Under the pieces are notes generated by a model. It was not told the DNA's origin. It saw nothing but the letters and a program-made list of their open reading frames with translations, and made no database searches. DNA of 64,000 nt from Bacillota bacterium (GTDB taxonomy: Bacteria; Bacillota; Clostridia; Lachnospirales; Lachnospiraceae). Numbering within the stretch: position 1 is the stretch's first letter; the number at the start of each line of letters is the position of its first letter. Made by a program: the position numbers and the translations under genes. The stretch lies in contig JAEXNR010000029.1 of assembly GCA_023439505.1 (NCBI GenBank), forward strand, positions 70,469 to 134,468, written 5' to 3'. Below, piece by piece: positions 25,948-35,406 of this stretch.

Positions 25948-25989
25948 AAGGAGCCCGTCACAGCGGTTAGCTGTCGTGATGGGCTCCTT
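25948..25989 (+). terminator. terminator of chemoreceptor gene
   Basis: AAGGAGCCCGTCAC and GTGATGGGCTCCTT pair over 14 bases with one G-U pair, enclosing CAGC/GCTG. The top strand continues TCTCTTTCT. It lies between two converging genes. Confidence 0.75.
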
Positions 25990-26055
25990 CTCTTTCTACT
26001 GTTTCCATATAGATTAATATCTTTTTTATTACCGCTTATTCTTAAACAATTGTTT

Positions 26056-26820
26056 TCAGACCCTTTTTTGCTGAGCAAGCTCATGAACACATTGCCTGAT
26101 CTGATCCAACACCTCTTTGGAAGGCTCCGCTTCCCCTTCCACTACCGGAACATATTCATTGTTCCTTATATCCCCGTGCAGGACAAACTCAAACCATACT
26201 GCAGCCAATGCAAATCTTCCATAGATATAATCCATGTGAAAACCGTCCCTGCATAGACTTTTCCCGCCATTTTCATAATCAAAGGGTGGTAAGGTTCTGA
26301 GTTTTTGAATGGTCTCTCCAAAGGGTATGATTTCTAAGGACAACTCCCTGGCAATGGTATCATAACACTGAACTAAGTTACGATACATCTCCTGCTGATC
26401 TCTATGATAGAATTCAAAGTGTCCATGGTCCGAATCTATCTCATACGCCCAGGTCTGATGAATCAGAATTTTCGCTCCCGGGGCATGTTGTTTTATGAAC
26501 TGTGTCAAATTAGCGCCATAAGGATAATAGCTGGATAATATACCACTGAATCCGCTGCATTGCTGTATGGTCACAATATCCCATTTCTCTTCCTGTAATG
26601 TCTCTTTTATTCCAACATAGCGGTCTGTATCAACGCCATTGCGCTGATAGTTGCATTCTCTGATATCCTCACAGATATTATTCCAGTGGCGTTCCATGGA
26701 GCAGCCGCCAATGTACAGATTTACAACCTGCACCTCAATCCCGGCGCTTCTTGCCATCTGATAGAGATAGGTAGTAGAATCCTGAGAAAAACTATTTCCG
26801 ATTGATAATATGTTTAACAC
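26056..26820 (-). CDS. DUF4886 protein, SGNH-hydrolase-like
   Basis: This 254-residue protein matches the DUF4886 family, which resembles SGNH esterases. The putative nucleophile serine is in LSIGNSFSQDS (near residue 10), and the D-x-x-H pair of such enzymes is in CRDGFHMDY (near residue 213). There is no signal peptide, so it is cytosolic; a role in removing acyl or acetyl groups from carbohydrates is a family-based guess. The start is GTG 26820 (GTG TTA AAC), with GGGGG about nine bases upstream. It is alone on its strand, converging on one chemoreceptor gene and diverging from another. Confidence 0.8.
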   Translation of the reverse strand: MLNILSIGNSFSQDSTTYLYQMARSAGIEVQVVNLYIGGCSMERHWNNICEDIRECNYQRNGVDTDRYVGIKETLQEEKWDIVTIQQCSGFSGILSSYYPYGANLTQFIKQHAPGAKILIHQTWAYEIDSDHGHFEFYHRDQQEMYRNLVQCYDTIARELSLEIIPFGETIQKLRTLPPFDYENGGKSLCRDGFHMDYIYGRFALAAVWFEFVLHGDIRNNEYVPVVEGEAEPSKEVLDQIRQCVHELAQQKRV

Positions 26821-27230
26821 AATGAAATCCCCCTGAATCTTATGATTACATGAACAATTATGCCCTCATTGGCTCCTCCTTGCTTGGGTGGCGGGTTTCA
26901 AGGGCTGCCTGCTCATGCTTATAAATTCTGTGTATGAATAATTATAGAATTCATACTATTTATTTATCGGTCTGTGGACACAAATTAATTATAATTAATT
27001 TAAAAGATAATTGATTTGCTCCCCACATGTGTTACAGTTCAATGGGATTTTACAAAACCCGGTATTGTAAGTCAAATGTCCCTATAGTATAATAAACCAA
27101 GATTCTAATTGTTGGAAACGAAGAAGAATTCCTGTAGATGGGCACATATGGAATTTGGAGTTTATTGTGCAACCGGCCAGCAAGTATTATTTTTACTTTA
27201 CCTAAAGATAAATTATACTTGGAGGCTGAC
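26821..27230. other. AT-rich divergent region with palindromes
   Basis: This 410-base gap holds an inverted repeat GTATGAAT/ATTCATAC (26932-26939 with 26949-26956), a perfect 20-base A/T palindrome AAATTAATTATAATTAATTT at 26982-27001 that contains TATAAT on both strands, and a good promoter for the chemoreceptor at 27065-27093. A G-rich patch near 26885-26915 is unexplained. The 27138-27230 part is open in the receptor frame but has no ribosome binding site and reads as leader. Confidence 0.5.
27065..27093 (+). promoter_or_regulatory. sigma-A promoter of Cache chemoreceptor
   Basis: TTGTAA (27065-27070) and TATAAT (27088-27093) with a 17-base spacer. The leader to ATG 27231 is about 130 bases long; no known riboswitch core is seen in it. 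Confidence 0.65.
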
Positions 27231-29015
27231 ATGAAAAAATTAAGACACAAAATATTATTAATTCTACTTACCACCTCTTCTTTCTTTACCATACTGATCG
27301 GAAGTTATAGCCTGGTTAGTATCTCACGTCTAAATGATAAGGAAACTGCTTCTATCAAAACGACCCTGACAGATGACTACGATACGCGAATCAAGAATGA
27401 GGTTGAAACGGCGGCTGCCATCGTTGATTTCTTTTATACCTCCTATCAGAATGGAACTTATACACTGGAGGAAGCAAAAGAAACGGCAAAAGCAGCCATT
27501 AAGTCCTTACGATATGATAATGACGGTTACTTCTGGATCGATGATACCAAAGGTATTCTCATCGCACATCCAATCCAGCCGCAAGACGAAGGGAGCAATC
27601 GACTGGATATCGAAGATCCCAATGGCGTCGCATTAATTCAGGAAATCATCCAGGCGGCCCTGGAAAATAAAAATTCCGGATACACCGACTTTATGTGGGT
27701 AAAACCAGAGAATGTAGATACGGGTAAGACAAGTCCAAAACGTGCTTATTCCCAACTATTCAAACCCTGGAACTGGATCATAAGCACCGGTAATTACGTT
27801 GATGATATTGATCAGGCAGTATCATTAAAGCAACAGCAATTGCAAGACCGGCTCAAACAGAACTTCTTTGGTATTCTCGGACTGATTCTGCTCTCCTTAT
27901 TTGGAATTACCGTATTTGGGATCATGTTAAGCAATCTGATATCAAGACCGGTGGTTAAGCTGGTCAGAGCCTTTGAAAAGGATGCCGGCGGCAGGATCAC
28001 CATTCAGGAGATACATATAAGATCAAGGGATGAGCTTGGTTTACTGGCTAATACATTGAATGAGATGTCCCTTCAGGTGAAAGACTTTATCCACGGTGTG
28101 ACAAAGGAAGCGAAGGAGGTCTCTGACTCGGCAAATGTGGTTCGTAATAATATGCTCACGCTGAATCAGGAGATTCAGGAAATTTCTGCTGCCACAGAGG
28201 AAATCTCAGCAGGAATGGAGGAGACCACCGCCACCTCCGAAGATCTAAAGAATAAGGCGTGGGAAATTGCTAACGATACCGATGCTATCGCAAAGAAGAC
28301 AGAGGAAGCCTCGGTCGCTGTCAGCGAGATGAATGAAAGGGCTTCCCAGCTAACGAATACTTTAAATATCAGTATTCAGAAAGGACAACAGATTATACAA
28401 ACGGCCCATGACCGGTTAGATCAGGCTATGGAGGATGCTAAGGCTGCGCATCAAATCAGCGACCTTGCCGAGGTCATCACTCAGATTACCAATCAGACAA
28501 ATCTGCTGGCATTAAATGCGGCAATTGAAGCTGCCAGAGCGGGGGAAGCAGGAAAAGGCTTTGCCGTTGTAGCGGAAGAAATCCGGCATCTTGCGGATAA
28601 TTCCCAGAATACGGTGAACCAGATGCAGGATATGATACAATCCATTACTTCTTCAGTTAACAGCCTGTATTCCGGTTCCAGCGAACTCGTAGATTTTCTA
28701 ACGAAGAATGTAAAAAATGATTATGATCTGATGCTCAATGCTTCCGATGAATATCATAAGGATGCCCGCTCTCTTGAAGCTATGATCACCGACTTTAACA
28801 GTAACGCAATTTTCCTGAACAGCACCATACATCAGATGACAACTGCAATGGATGAAATCGCATCCGCCACCTATGAAGGTGCACAAGGCGCCGGTTCTAT
28901 AGCAAATAGCGTGGATCTGGTTACCCAAAAAGCAGCCGGTTTACTGGATCAGGCAAACCACTCCGAGGAGAATTCCAACTCCCTGCTCCAACTGGTATCT
29001 ATGTTTAAGGTGTGA
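27231..29015 (+). CDS. methyl-accepting chemotaxis protein with sCache domain
   Basis: This 594-residue receptor has the classical layout: N-terminal membrane segment (about residues 8-28), an extracellular single Cache domain (about 35-195, with YDNDGYFWIDDTKGILIAHP and the sCache_2 style ending KPWNWIISTGNYVDDID), a second membrane segment (about 210-233), HAMP, and the cytoplasmic MCP domain with tip QTNLLALNAAIEAARAGEAG and GKGFAVVAEEIRHLA. sCache_2 receptors often bind small organic acids or similar metabolites. ATG 27231 follows TTGGAGG; an earlier in-frame ATG at 27138 has no ribosome binding site. Terminator at 29099-29125. The C terminus lacks the pentapeptide tether for methylation enzymes. 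Confidence 0.93.
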   Translation: MKKLRHKILLILLTTSSFFTILIGSYSLVSISRLNDKETASIKTTLTDDYDTRIKNEVETAAAIVDFFYTSYQNGTYTLEEAKETAKAAIKSLRYDNDGYFWIDDTKGILIAHPIQPQDEGSNRLDIEDPNGVALIQEIIQAALENKNSGYTDFMWVKPENVDTGKTSPKRAYSQLFKPWNWIISTGNYVDDIDQAVSLKQQQLQDRLKQNFFGILGLILLSLFGITVFGIMLSNLISRPVVKLVRAFEKDAGGRITIQEIHIRSRDELGLLANTLNEMSLQVKDFIHGVTKEAKEVSDSANVVRNNMLTLNQEIQEISAATEEISAGMEETTATSEDLKNKAWEIANDTDAIAKKTEEASVAVSEMNERASQLTNTLNISIQKGQQIIQTAHDRLDQAMEDAKAAHQISDLAEVITQITNQTNLLALNAAIEAARAGEAGKGFAVVAEEIRHLADNSQNTVNQMQDMIQSITSSVNSLYSGSSELVDFLTKNVKNDYDLMLNASDEYHKDARSLEAMITDFNSNAIFLNSTIHQMTTAMDEIASATYEGAQGAGSIANSVDLVTQKAAGLLDQANHSEENSNSLLQLVSMFKV

Positions 29016-29098
29016 TATTACATTATCGCAGGATGGAGCAGATGCCCACCGACCGGCGTGGTCCGGCTTCGCTGGACACACAGCACACGCAATGAAAT

Positions 29099-29125
29099 AA
29101 GGCGCTTCGCAATGCGAAACGCCTT
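29099..29125. terminator. bidirectional terminator, chemoreceptor / GH36
   Basis: AAGGCGCTTCGC (29099-29110) and GCGAAACGCCTT (29114-29125) pair over 12 bases, perfectly on the minus strand if one G-U is allowed, with a three-base loop. GTTTTAGC follows on the top strand. The two flanking genes converge. Confidence 0.75.
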
Positions 29126-29128
29126 GTT

Positions 29129-31243
29129 TTAGCGGTATGTTCTAGTTAGGGAGCTATCCAACCTTCTAAGTAATATGGCAACTGCTTCATAAGCAGTCAT
29201 ACTGTCAATCTCCAGACATTTACCCATATTCCGGATGGTATGCGGCCCGGATTCATATACCTCCAAAACCTCATATTCAGTGGGTATCGGTATGCTTATT
29301 TTCCCTGTGTTTTCAAAGGAATGAAGTACAAGATAAGCATTCCCACTCTCTTCAAGACGTAAAATCCCCTGCCACCCCTCTAACACTCTGTAACTTCCCT
29401 GTCCGGTGCCATAATATTCAGAGATTCCGTTTTGCAGGATGGAAGAAATTTTTCTGTAGAATGCCATTCCCTTATCTATGAGTTTCCACTGGGGATCAGA
29501 CAACTCATTCATATCTCCCGAAATACACATAACACCCAGGAAGGCAGCACTCATCGAATAACAGATTCTTTGCAGGGTATCTTCTTTTCTTATGACCGCC
29601 CAAATCTGGCTCTTGTGTGGCGGAATCACCCGGTGCATATTGGCCGCTATAACCGGGATTTCCGGCTCCTCATGCGCATCTGAAAAGGATACCATATCCG
29701 CGATGGATACCATGGAGGGTTCCAAACGGTGTCCGCCCGAAGCACAGATCTCAATCACAATTCCGGGGATTTCACTTCTGATTTTTCTAAAGAACAGCTT
29801 GGTTGCCTCTATCGTATCATACAGCCCCTGTCCCAGACTTTCTGCTCCGTCACAGCCAATTCCGATGGTTTCGTTATAATCAATTTTGATATATTCAAAT
29901 TGATTTTCTTTCAGAAACCCTATGATTTTCTCAGAAAGGTAATTCTGTGTCCAGGGATCTCTCATATCCCAGAAATACCTGCTGCCGGAACAAATGATCT
30001 TGCCTTTCTTTGTGAGCAAATGCTCCGGATACAATAATAACACATTCGCTTCCTGACCAACCACCTCCGCTTCAAACCATATCCCGGGCTTTAATCCCGC
30101 AGTCTTGATGGCATTTACAGCCGCGGCAATTCCATCCGGGAAAAGGCGTTGTGATACGTTCCAATCCCCCATATTATTTTCCCAGCCTTTTTTGGCATCC
30201 GCATACCAACCGGCATCAATCACAAAATAGTCTGCACCTTTATCCCTTAGGACCTTTAGGAGGCTGCCAATCCTGTCCTGTGACGGTTCCCCCCAGGTGG
30301 TACAGTATTCATTAAAAATCACCGGCAATTGATCTGTAAATTCAGGATGTTCTTCCCCTGATGCCTGCATACGGACCAATCTTTGACATGTCCCGTCAAA
30401 GTCCCCTCTGCTGACTGTCAAAAATGCCTCCGGCGAAACAAAGCGTTCCTTCTGTTTTAATGTCTTGCACCAATGTCCAAAATCATAATCCGCAATTCCT
30501 CCGGAGATGCATAAGTTTTCGTCCCTGCGGTAAATCTCCATCTGCCAGGAGGAGGCGCAGCATAACTGTGCTGCCCAAATTGTTTTATTTCCCTTGTCTT
30601 CTATGGCCAGGATCGGAAAATAATTTCTGACCGGCATGGATCCTAATTGTCCAAACTTTTCACTGAATGCACCATGCCTGGACCAGGTTGGCTCCAACAG
30701 CATTTCTTCTGCCGTCCTGGTCTCTACTCTTCCTTCCGTACTCCACTTACTGCGGATCCGGTGGATCAGCAGCCGGTGTGTTGCCTCCCCTTTCACAAAC
30801 GGTGTCAGCATACCCAAAGAAAACGAGGACAGCATATTAATTGTCAGTTCCTCTTCTCCCTTATTTTCCATTGCGGTTCTTACCGTAATGCCCTGATTTC
30901 CTTCTTGGAATGTCACCTGATGACTGATATACAGGTTTCTCTTGTTCTTTAGTATGGTTGTAATTGTTATAATCCGGTCTTCTCTCTCCACCATCTGTTC
31001 CACATACTCCAGCTCCATGGCAGACGAAGCATTGCGAAAGGAATGTCCGTTCAGAAATCCATAGGGCGCGGCATCTCCATCAATCATGAGCTGCACGAGA
31101 GAGTCAACCTTCCCCGGCTTATCCCACACAATGTTTTGCTCCATATCACTGGGAACCAGCAGCATCTCCATCTGCTTTTCTTCATTGAGGATATAAAACA
31201 GTATCATATCTGTAAATTTGAATTTGGATTGTATTGTCTTCAT
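29129..31243 (-). CDS. divergent GH36 alpha-galactosidase-type glycosidase
   Basis: This 704-residue protein has the GH36 layout: N-terminal beta-sandwich (to about 290), a (beta/alpha)8 barrel and a C-terminal beta domain. The nucleophile aspartate is expected in FEYIKIDYNETIG (usual motif is KWDxN), and the acid/base aspartate in SFSDAHEEPE, where typical alpha-galactosidases have SDNTD. VIDAGWYADAKKGWENNMGDW replaces the common DDGWFG-type loop (quoted as VIDAGWYADAKKGW). These differences from the second GH36 enzyme of this locus suggest a different linkage or substrate within the alpha-galactoside group. No signal peptide, so it acts on imported sugars. ATG 31243 follows AAGGAG. It diverges from the AraC regulator gene. 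Confidence 0.85.
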   Translation of the reverse strand: MKTIQSKFKFTDMILFYILNEEKQMEMLLVPSDMEQNIVWDKPGKVDSLVQLMIDGDAAPYGFLNGHSFRNASSAMELEYVEQMVEREDRIITITTILKNKRNLYISHQVTFQEGNQGITVRTAMENKGEEELTINMLSSFSLGMLTPFVKGEATHRLLIHRIRSKWSTEGRVETRTAEEMLLEPTWSRHGAFSEKFGQLGSMPVRNYFPILAIEDKGNKTIWAAQLCCASSWQMEIYRRDENLCISGGIADYDFGHWCKTLKQKERFVSPEAFLTVSRGDFDGTCQRLVRMQASGEEHPEFTDQLPVIFNEYCTTWGEPSQDRIGSLLKVLRDKGADYFVIDAGWYADAKKGWENNMGDWNVSQRLFPDGIAAAVNAIKTAGLKPGIWFEAEVVGQEANVLLLYPEHLLTKKGKIICSGSRYFWDMRDPWTQNYLSEKIIGFLKENQFEYIKIDYNETIGIGCDGAESLGQGLYDTIEATKLFFRKIRSEIPGIVIEICASGGHRLEPSMVSIADMVSFSDAHEEPEIPVIAANMHRVIPPHKSQIWAVIRKEDTLQRICYSMSAAFLGVMCISGDMNELSDPQWKLIDKGMAFYRKISSILQNGISEYYGTGQGSYRVLEGWQGILRLEESGNAYLVLHSFENTGKISIPIPTEYEVLEVYESGPHTIRNMGKCLEIDSMTAYEAVAILLRRLDSSLTRTYR

Positions 31244-31378
31244 TCTTTGTACTCCTTGGCTCCTTCGCTATGTATCCCACTGCCACCCCATGTCATGATA
31301 GACATTTCATGTAAAATTTGCTAACATAAAAATGTACACAGACGATTTCCATCAGGAAGCATAAAGGAGATTCACATT

Positions 31379-32290
31379 ATGGGTGTAAATGCAAAATATA
31401 CAAATTCAGCTCGTTATAAATGCCTGGAATATTTAAAAAAAGCATCCCTGGAATTATATTTATGTTATTGCGGTTCTCAAATTTGTTGTTCCGGGCATGC
31501 TTACGGTCCGGAAATAAGAAACGAATATCTGGTACATATTGTCCTAAGCGGTAAAGGCCGCTATACCGTGGGAAGAAAAACCTATGACATCGGGCCTGAT
31601 ATGGCATTTCTGATTTACCCGGGTGTCACCACCTTTTATGAAGCAAGCAGGGAAGATCCCTGGACCTATATCTGGGTCGGCTTCAATGGAACCAAAGCAG
31701 AAGCTTCCCTGAAACATGCCCAATTTTCTAAGGAGCATCCGGTGGTCCCCATTCAGAATGTGGAACCCTTTGTCTACTCTGTCAACGGAATGCTCGCTTC
31801 CAGCCAGCTGACCTATGCCAATGACCTCGCCAGAGAAGGATATCTCTATCAATTTATCTCCTCTCTGATTCAGGACAGACAAAACCAGGAGAACATCGAA
31901 GAGGTACATGATTATTCTTATCAGGTGTATGTAGATCATACCCTGGAATATATCGAACATAATTACAGTAAGAATATTAAGGTTCAGGGGATCGCCGATT
32001 ACATTGGAATTGATCGTTCTTATCTGAGCCAGTGCTTCAGAAGCGTCCTAAATATGTCTCCCCAGGAATATATTCTCAATTACCGCATGAATCAGGCCGG
32101 TCTGTTACTGAGAAATACTTCTTTGCCGGTAAGCGAGATTGCCAGCCGGGTAGGCTACGATGACGCATTGAATTTCTCGAAAGCCTTTAAGAAAATATAT
32201 AGTATCAATCCCACCAGTTACCGCAATACAACAGAGGATCTGGAATTCTCTGATAAGGATACACAAAATGAGGATCAGGAAAAGGAATGA
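31379..32290 (+). CDS. AraC-family regulator of the alpha-galactoside locus
   Basis: This 303-residue regulator has an N-terminal cupin arm-binding half (HIVLSGKGRYTVGRKTYDIG, FLIYPGVTTFYEA, near residues 57-90) and a C-terminal AraC DNA-binding half with two helix-turn-helix motifs (VQGIADYIGIDRSYLSQCF and VSEIASRVGYDDALNFSKAF) and the closing PTSYR. The plan is that of MsmR/RafR-type activators of raffinose and melibiose genes. It sits between two GH36 genes, diverging from one and converging on the other with only eight bases between stops. ATG 31379 follows AAAGGAG. The last 20 residues are acidic and not conserved in style. Confidence 0.88.
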   Translation: MGVNAKYTNSARYKCLEYLKKASLELYLCYCGSQICCSGHAYGPEIRNEYLVHIVLSGKGRYTVGRKTYDIGPDMAFLIYPGVTTFYEASREDPWTYIWVGFNGTKAEASLKHAQFSKEHPVVPIQNVEPFVYSVNGMLASSQLTYANDLAREGYLYQFISSLIQDRQNQENIEEVHDYSYQVYVDHTLEYIEHNYSKNIKVQGIADYIGIDRSYLSQCFRSVLNMSPQEYILNYRMNQAGLLLRNTSLPVSEIASRVGYDDALNFSKAFKKIYSINPTSYRNTTEDLEFSDKDTQNEDQEKE

Positions 32291-32298
32291 TCAAAGAA

Positions 32299-34497
32299 TT
32301 ACTTCCCGCAGCGAATGATCTCAAACTGATATGCGGGATAGTCCCCCCATGGATTGGGCAGATTAAATCCGGCATACATTAATGCGCCTCCGCTATACGT
32401 TCTTTCCTCACCGATTACCTGATACAGTGCGCTTTCCTCAAGTCCCCGCAGATGAACCGTATAAAAGTCTGTATTTCCATGACTCGTCGGAAACACTATG
32501 CTCAGGAGGCTCTTCTTCTTATCCTCTGAAACCATCTGCCATGCAATAAAATCATTGTTTTCATAGGGATTTGTCAGGCGGTAATAATTACCGTGGTTAA
32601 TCAATTCATAGTTTCGTTTATAAAATTCCACCTGGGTTTTAACTTCTTCCTTCTCTTGCTCAGAGAGCACATTGATGTCAAGCTCATACCCGAAGGTACC
32701 GGCCATGGCTACTACCCCTCTGGTATGAAAGGGGGTAGTTCTTCCTGTCTGGTGGTTCGGGACAGCGGATACATGGCTTCCGACTGCACTGATGGGATAG
32801 CCAAAAGAGGTTCCGTATTGTATCTTCAGCCGATCAAGGGCATCCGTATTATCCGAGCACCAAATCTGGGGTTCATAATATAACATGCCCGCGTCAAACC
32901 TTCCTCCACCGCTGGAACACCCTTCGATTAATACATTGGGATAAGCCTTTGCTACCCGATTAAGAAGCTCATATAATCCAAGAATATAATCATGAAATAC
33001 CTGCCCCTGATGCTGATCATCCTTCTTCGCAGACCACACTTCCGCAATACTTCTGTTAAAATCCCACTTTATGTATTCAATATTGGCACTGTTTAGAATA
33101 TCTGAGATGGAATCGTAGATATAATTTCTTACTTCTTCCCTGGTAAGATCCAGTACGATCTGATAACGGCATCGGGTCAGCGGCCGATTGGGGATTCGAA
33201 GACACCAATCGGGGTGATTTCGATATAAATCACTGTCTTCATTCACCATTTCCGGTTCAAACCATATCCCAAATTTGCAGCCTGCCTCATTTACCCTGTC
33301 TGTCAGTTCCTTTAGCGAGGTGCCCAGTTTTTCGGTATTAACAACCCAGTCACCCAGACTTGAGAAATCATCCTCCCGTTTGCCAAACCACCCATCATCC
33401 ATTACCAGCATCTCAATCCCAAGCTCTGCCGCCTCTTTGGCAATGGCCACCAGCTTCTTTGTATCAAAATTATAATAAGTTGCTTCCCAGTTGTTAATTA
33501 AAATCGGTCTTCTTGCATTCTTATACGTTCCTCTGGTAATGTGATTTCGAATCAGTTTATGATAATTATGAGAAAGCTGCTCCATCCCCCGGTCAGAATA
33601 GCTCATCACCACCTCCGGCGTAGTAAAGGTCTCTCCCGGTCCTACTTCATATTGAAAAAATGCAGGATGAATTCCCATGGCAATTCTGGTCTGACCAATC
33701 TGTCCTACTTCCACCTGTGCCTGAAAATTTCCGCTGTATAAGAGGGAGAATCCATAACATTCTCCGTTAGTTTCCGTCGCTTCATGATCTGCCAGAATTA
33801 CAAAGGGATTATGCTGATGGCTGCTCAACCCCCGCATACTTTCCACCGATAGAATTGCACGCCCCACGGGGGTTCTGTCAACCTCCCGTTCCATGGAATG
33901 TTTCCCGTAAAAGTGAATCAGATCATACTGATGATGCGGATAATCAACACATGCGGAGAACGCTTTTAACAGCTTTACAGGCGCCTTCCCCCTATTTCTG
34001 ATTTTGGCGGCACGGGTAATTACATCATATTGCTCCACCACACCATAATATAAATCCACTTCCAGGTTAGTCACTTTATCGATACAGGTAATCACCAGTG
34101 TCTGCATGGCAGTCTGATCTGTCTCATAGACGGAAGGTAACTTCTCCAGTTGATACTTGCCCTCCATAATCTGATGCGATTGATATCGCAAATCGGCTGC
34201 GCAGCTGCCATCCTGATTCACCACATCCAGGCAGGAGATCCGATAATCCCCCATTCCAAATGTAGAATATTCCTGCGGCTGGATATCCATAGAGAAGGTT
34301 CTGTCTTTTCCCGCTTCATTGGGATTCCCGCAATGACTTCTGTCGATACCGCGTATGAAATAATCCAGGTTACACTCCACCTTTTTCCCATAAAACAGAT
34401 GTATTAAGGTGTCATACGGTCCGATTTTTATATGGTAAGAGGTATTATCGGTGAATAGCAAAAACACTTTATCCTGTTCGTTATACATAATAGCCAA
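32299..34497 (-). CDS. alpha-galactosidase, GH36
   Basis: This 732-residue enzyme is a canonical GH36 alpha-galactosidase that frees galactose from melibiose, raffinose and stachyose. The nucleophile lies in IEYIKWDFNRS, the acid/base in IWCSDNTDALDRL, and MDDGWFGKREDD, GIWFEPEMVNEDSDLY and EGCSSGGGRFD are all as in characterised bacterial enzymes. Length is typical. No signal peptide, so the sugar is imported first. The best start is TTG 34497: GGAGG lies eight bases before it, while the first ATG (34488) would be 17 bases away. It is the last gene of the importer operon, 39 bases behind the second permease. Confidence 0.95.
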   Translation of the reverse strand: MAIMYNEQDKVFLLFTDNTSYHIKIGPYDTLIHLFYGKKVECNLDYFIRGIDRSHCGNPNEAGKDRTFSMDIQPQEYSTFGMGDYRISCLDVVNQDGSCAADLRYQSHQIMEGKYQLEKLPSVYETDQTAMQTLVITCIDKVTNLEVDLYYGVVEQYDVITRAAKIRNRGKAPVKLLKAFSACVDYPHHQYDLIHFYGKHSMEREVDRTPVGRAILSVESMRGLSSHQHNPFVILADHEATETNGECYGFSLLYSGNFQAQVEVGQIGQTRIAMGIHPAFFQYEVGPGETFTTPEVVMSYSDRGMEQLSHNYHKLIRNHITRGTYKNARRPILINNWEATYYNFDTKKLVAIAKEAAELGIEMLVMDDGWFGKREDDFSSLGDWVVNTEKLGTSLKELTDRVNEAGCKFGIWFEPEMVNEDSDLYRNHPDWCLRIPNRPLTRCRYQIVLDLTREEVRNYIYDSISDILNSANIEYIKWDFNRSIAEVWSAKKDDQHQGQVFHDYILGLYELLNRVAKAYPNVLIEGCSSGGGRFDAGMLYYEPQIWCSDNTDALDRLKIQYGTSFGYPISAVGSHVSAVPNHQTGRTTPFHTRGVVAMAGTFGYELDINVLSEQEKEEVKTQVEFYKRNYELINHGNYYRLTNPYENNDFIAWQMVSEDKKKSLLSIVFPTSHGNTDFYTVHLRGLEESALYQVIGEERTYSGGALMYAGFNLPNPWGDYPAYQFEIIRCGK

Positions 34498-34536
34498 GTT
34501 ATTTTCCTCCTGATCTGAATGTGCATCTCTGTTTGT

Positions 34537-35367
34537 CTATAATTTACTTCCGCTGGTTGCAATACCTTCGATGAACTGTTTCTGGAAAATAATATAGATC
34601 AACATCATCGGCCAGATCGCAAGGACAGATGCTGCCATTAATTCCGGGTATTTTACCGAATATGCACTTTGTATTTTGGATAATGCAGAAGAAAGTGTGG
34701 CTGCGTCAGATTGATTGTTCACAATCAACGGCCACATTAAATCCTTGAAAGCAAATAATGCAGTGAATATTGCAAGTGCAATCAAACCGGATTTCGTAAG
34801 GGGCAGCATAATCTTCCAGAAGGTCTTCCAGATATTACATCCATCCAGTCTTGCCGATTCCTCCAAATCCCTGGGAAGGCCCATAAAAAACTGTCTTAAC
34901 AGGAAGGTGCCAAAAGCACTTACCAGCCCGGGAAATACCAGGGCAAAAACTGTATTTCTCATATTCAGAAAGTCAACCATCAGATACTGGGGAATGACAA
35001 AGATCTGAACCGGAACCATCATTTGAAATAGTACGATCCCAAAGAGGAAGTCCCTTCCCGGAAACTTTAATCTTGCAAACGCATAGGCAGCCATCGCTGA
35101 AAAGAAGACGGCACAAAAGACGCGTAAAACCATCATGGCAATACTGTTGATATAGAGCTGTATGAAATTATTATTCTTCCACACTGTGATAAAATTCTTC
35201 CACTGTAATTCTTTTGGAATATAAATATAAGGATTCATGGAAGTCGATTCTGTTACCGTCTTTAAGGATGTCAGCACCATCCAGACGAAGGGGAAGACCA
35301 TGACGATTGCTCCCAGTATTAATACGATATGTAATAATGTATGTGAAAGAAATCTCTTTTTTTTCAT
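34537..35367 (-). CDS. carbohydrate ABC permease, MsmG/MalG type
   Basis: This 276-residue protein has six membrane segments and the EAA loop of sugar importers (LEESARLDGCNIWKTFWKIMLPLTKSGL, quoted as EESARLDGCNIWKTFWKIM, near residues 186-204). It is the second of two permeases that form the channel for the alpha-galactoside importer. Typical length and C-terminal GSKL. ATG 35367 follows AGGTAAG. It lies 39 bases behind the first permease, on the same transcript. Confidence 0.92.
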   Translation of the reverse strand: MKKKRFLSHTLLHIVLILGAIVMVFPFVWMVLTSLKTVTESTSMNPYIYIPKELQWKNFITVWKNNNFIQLYINSIAMMVLRVFCAVFFSAMAAYAFARLKFPGRDFLFGIVLFQMMVPVQIFVIPQYLMVDFLNMRNTVFALVFPGLVSAFGTFLLRQFFMGLPRDLEESARLDGCNIWKTFWKIMLPLTKSGLIALAIFTALFAFKDLMWPLIVNNQSDAATLSSALSKIQSAYSVKYPELMAASVLAIWPMMLIYIIFQKQFIEGIATSGSKL

Positions 35368-35406
35368 ATTTTCTTACCTCATTTCTTAACTGTTTTGTGC
35401 ATCTGA

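Noticed and set aside
27094..27230. Riboswitch in the 130-base chemoreceptor leader
   Set aside because: No known aptamer core and no terminator or SD-sequestering hairpin seen.
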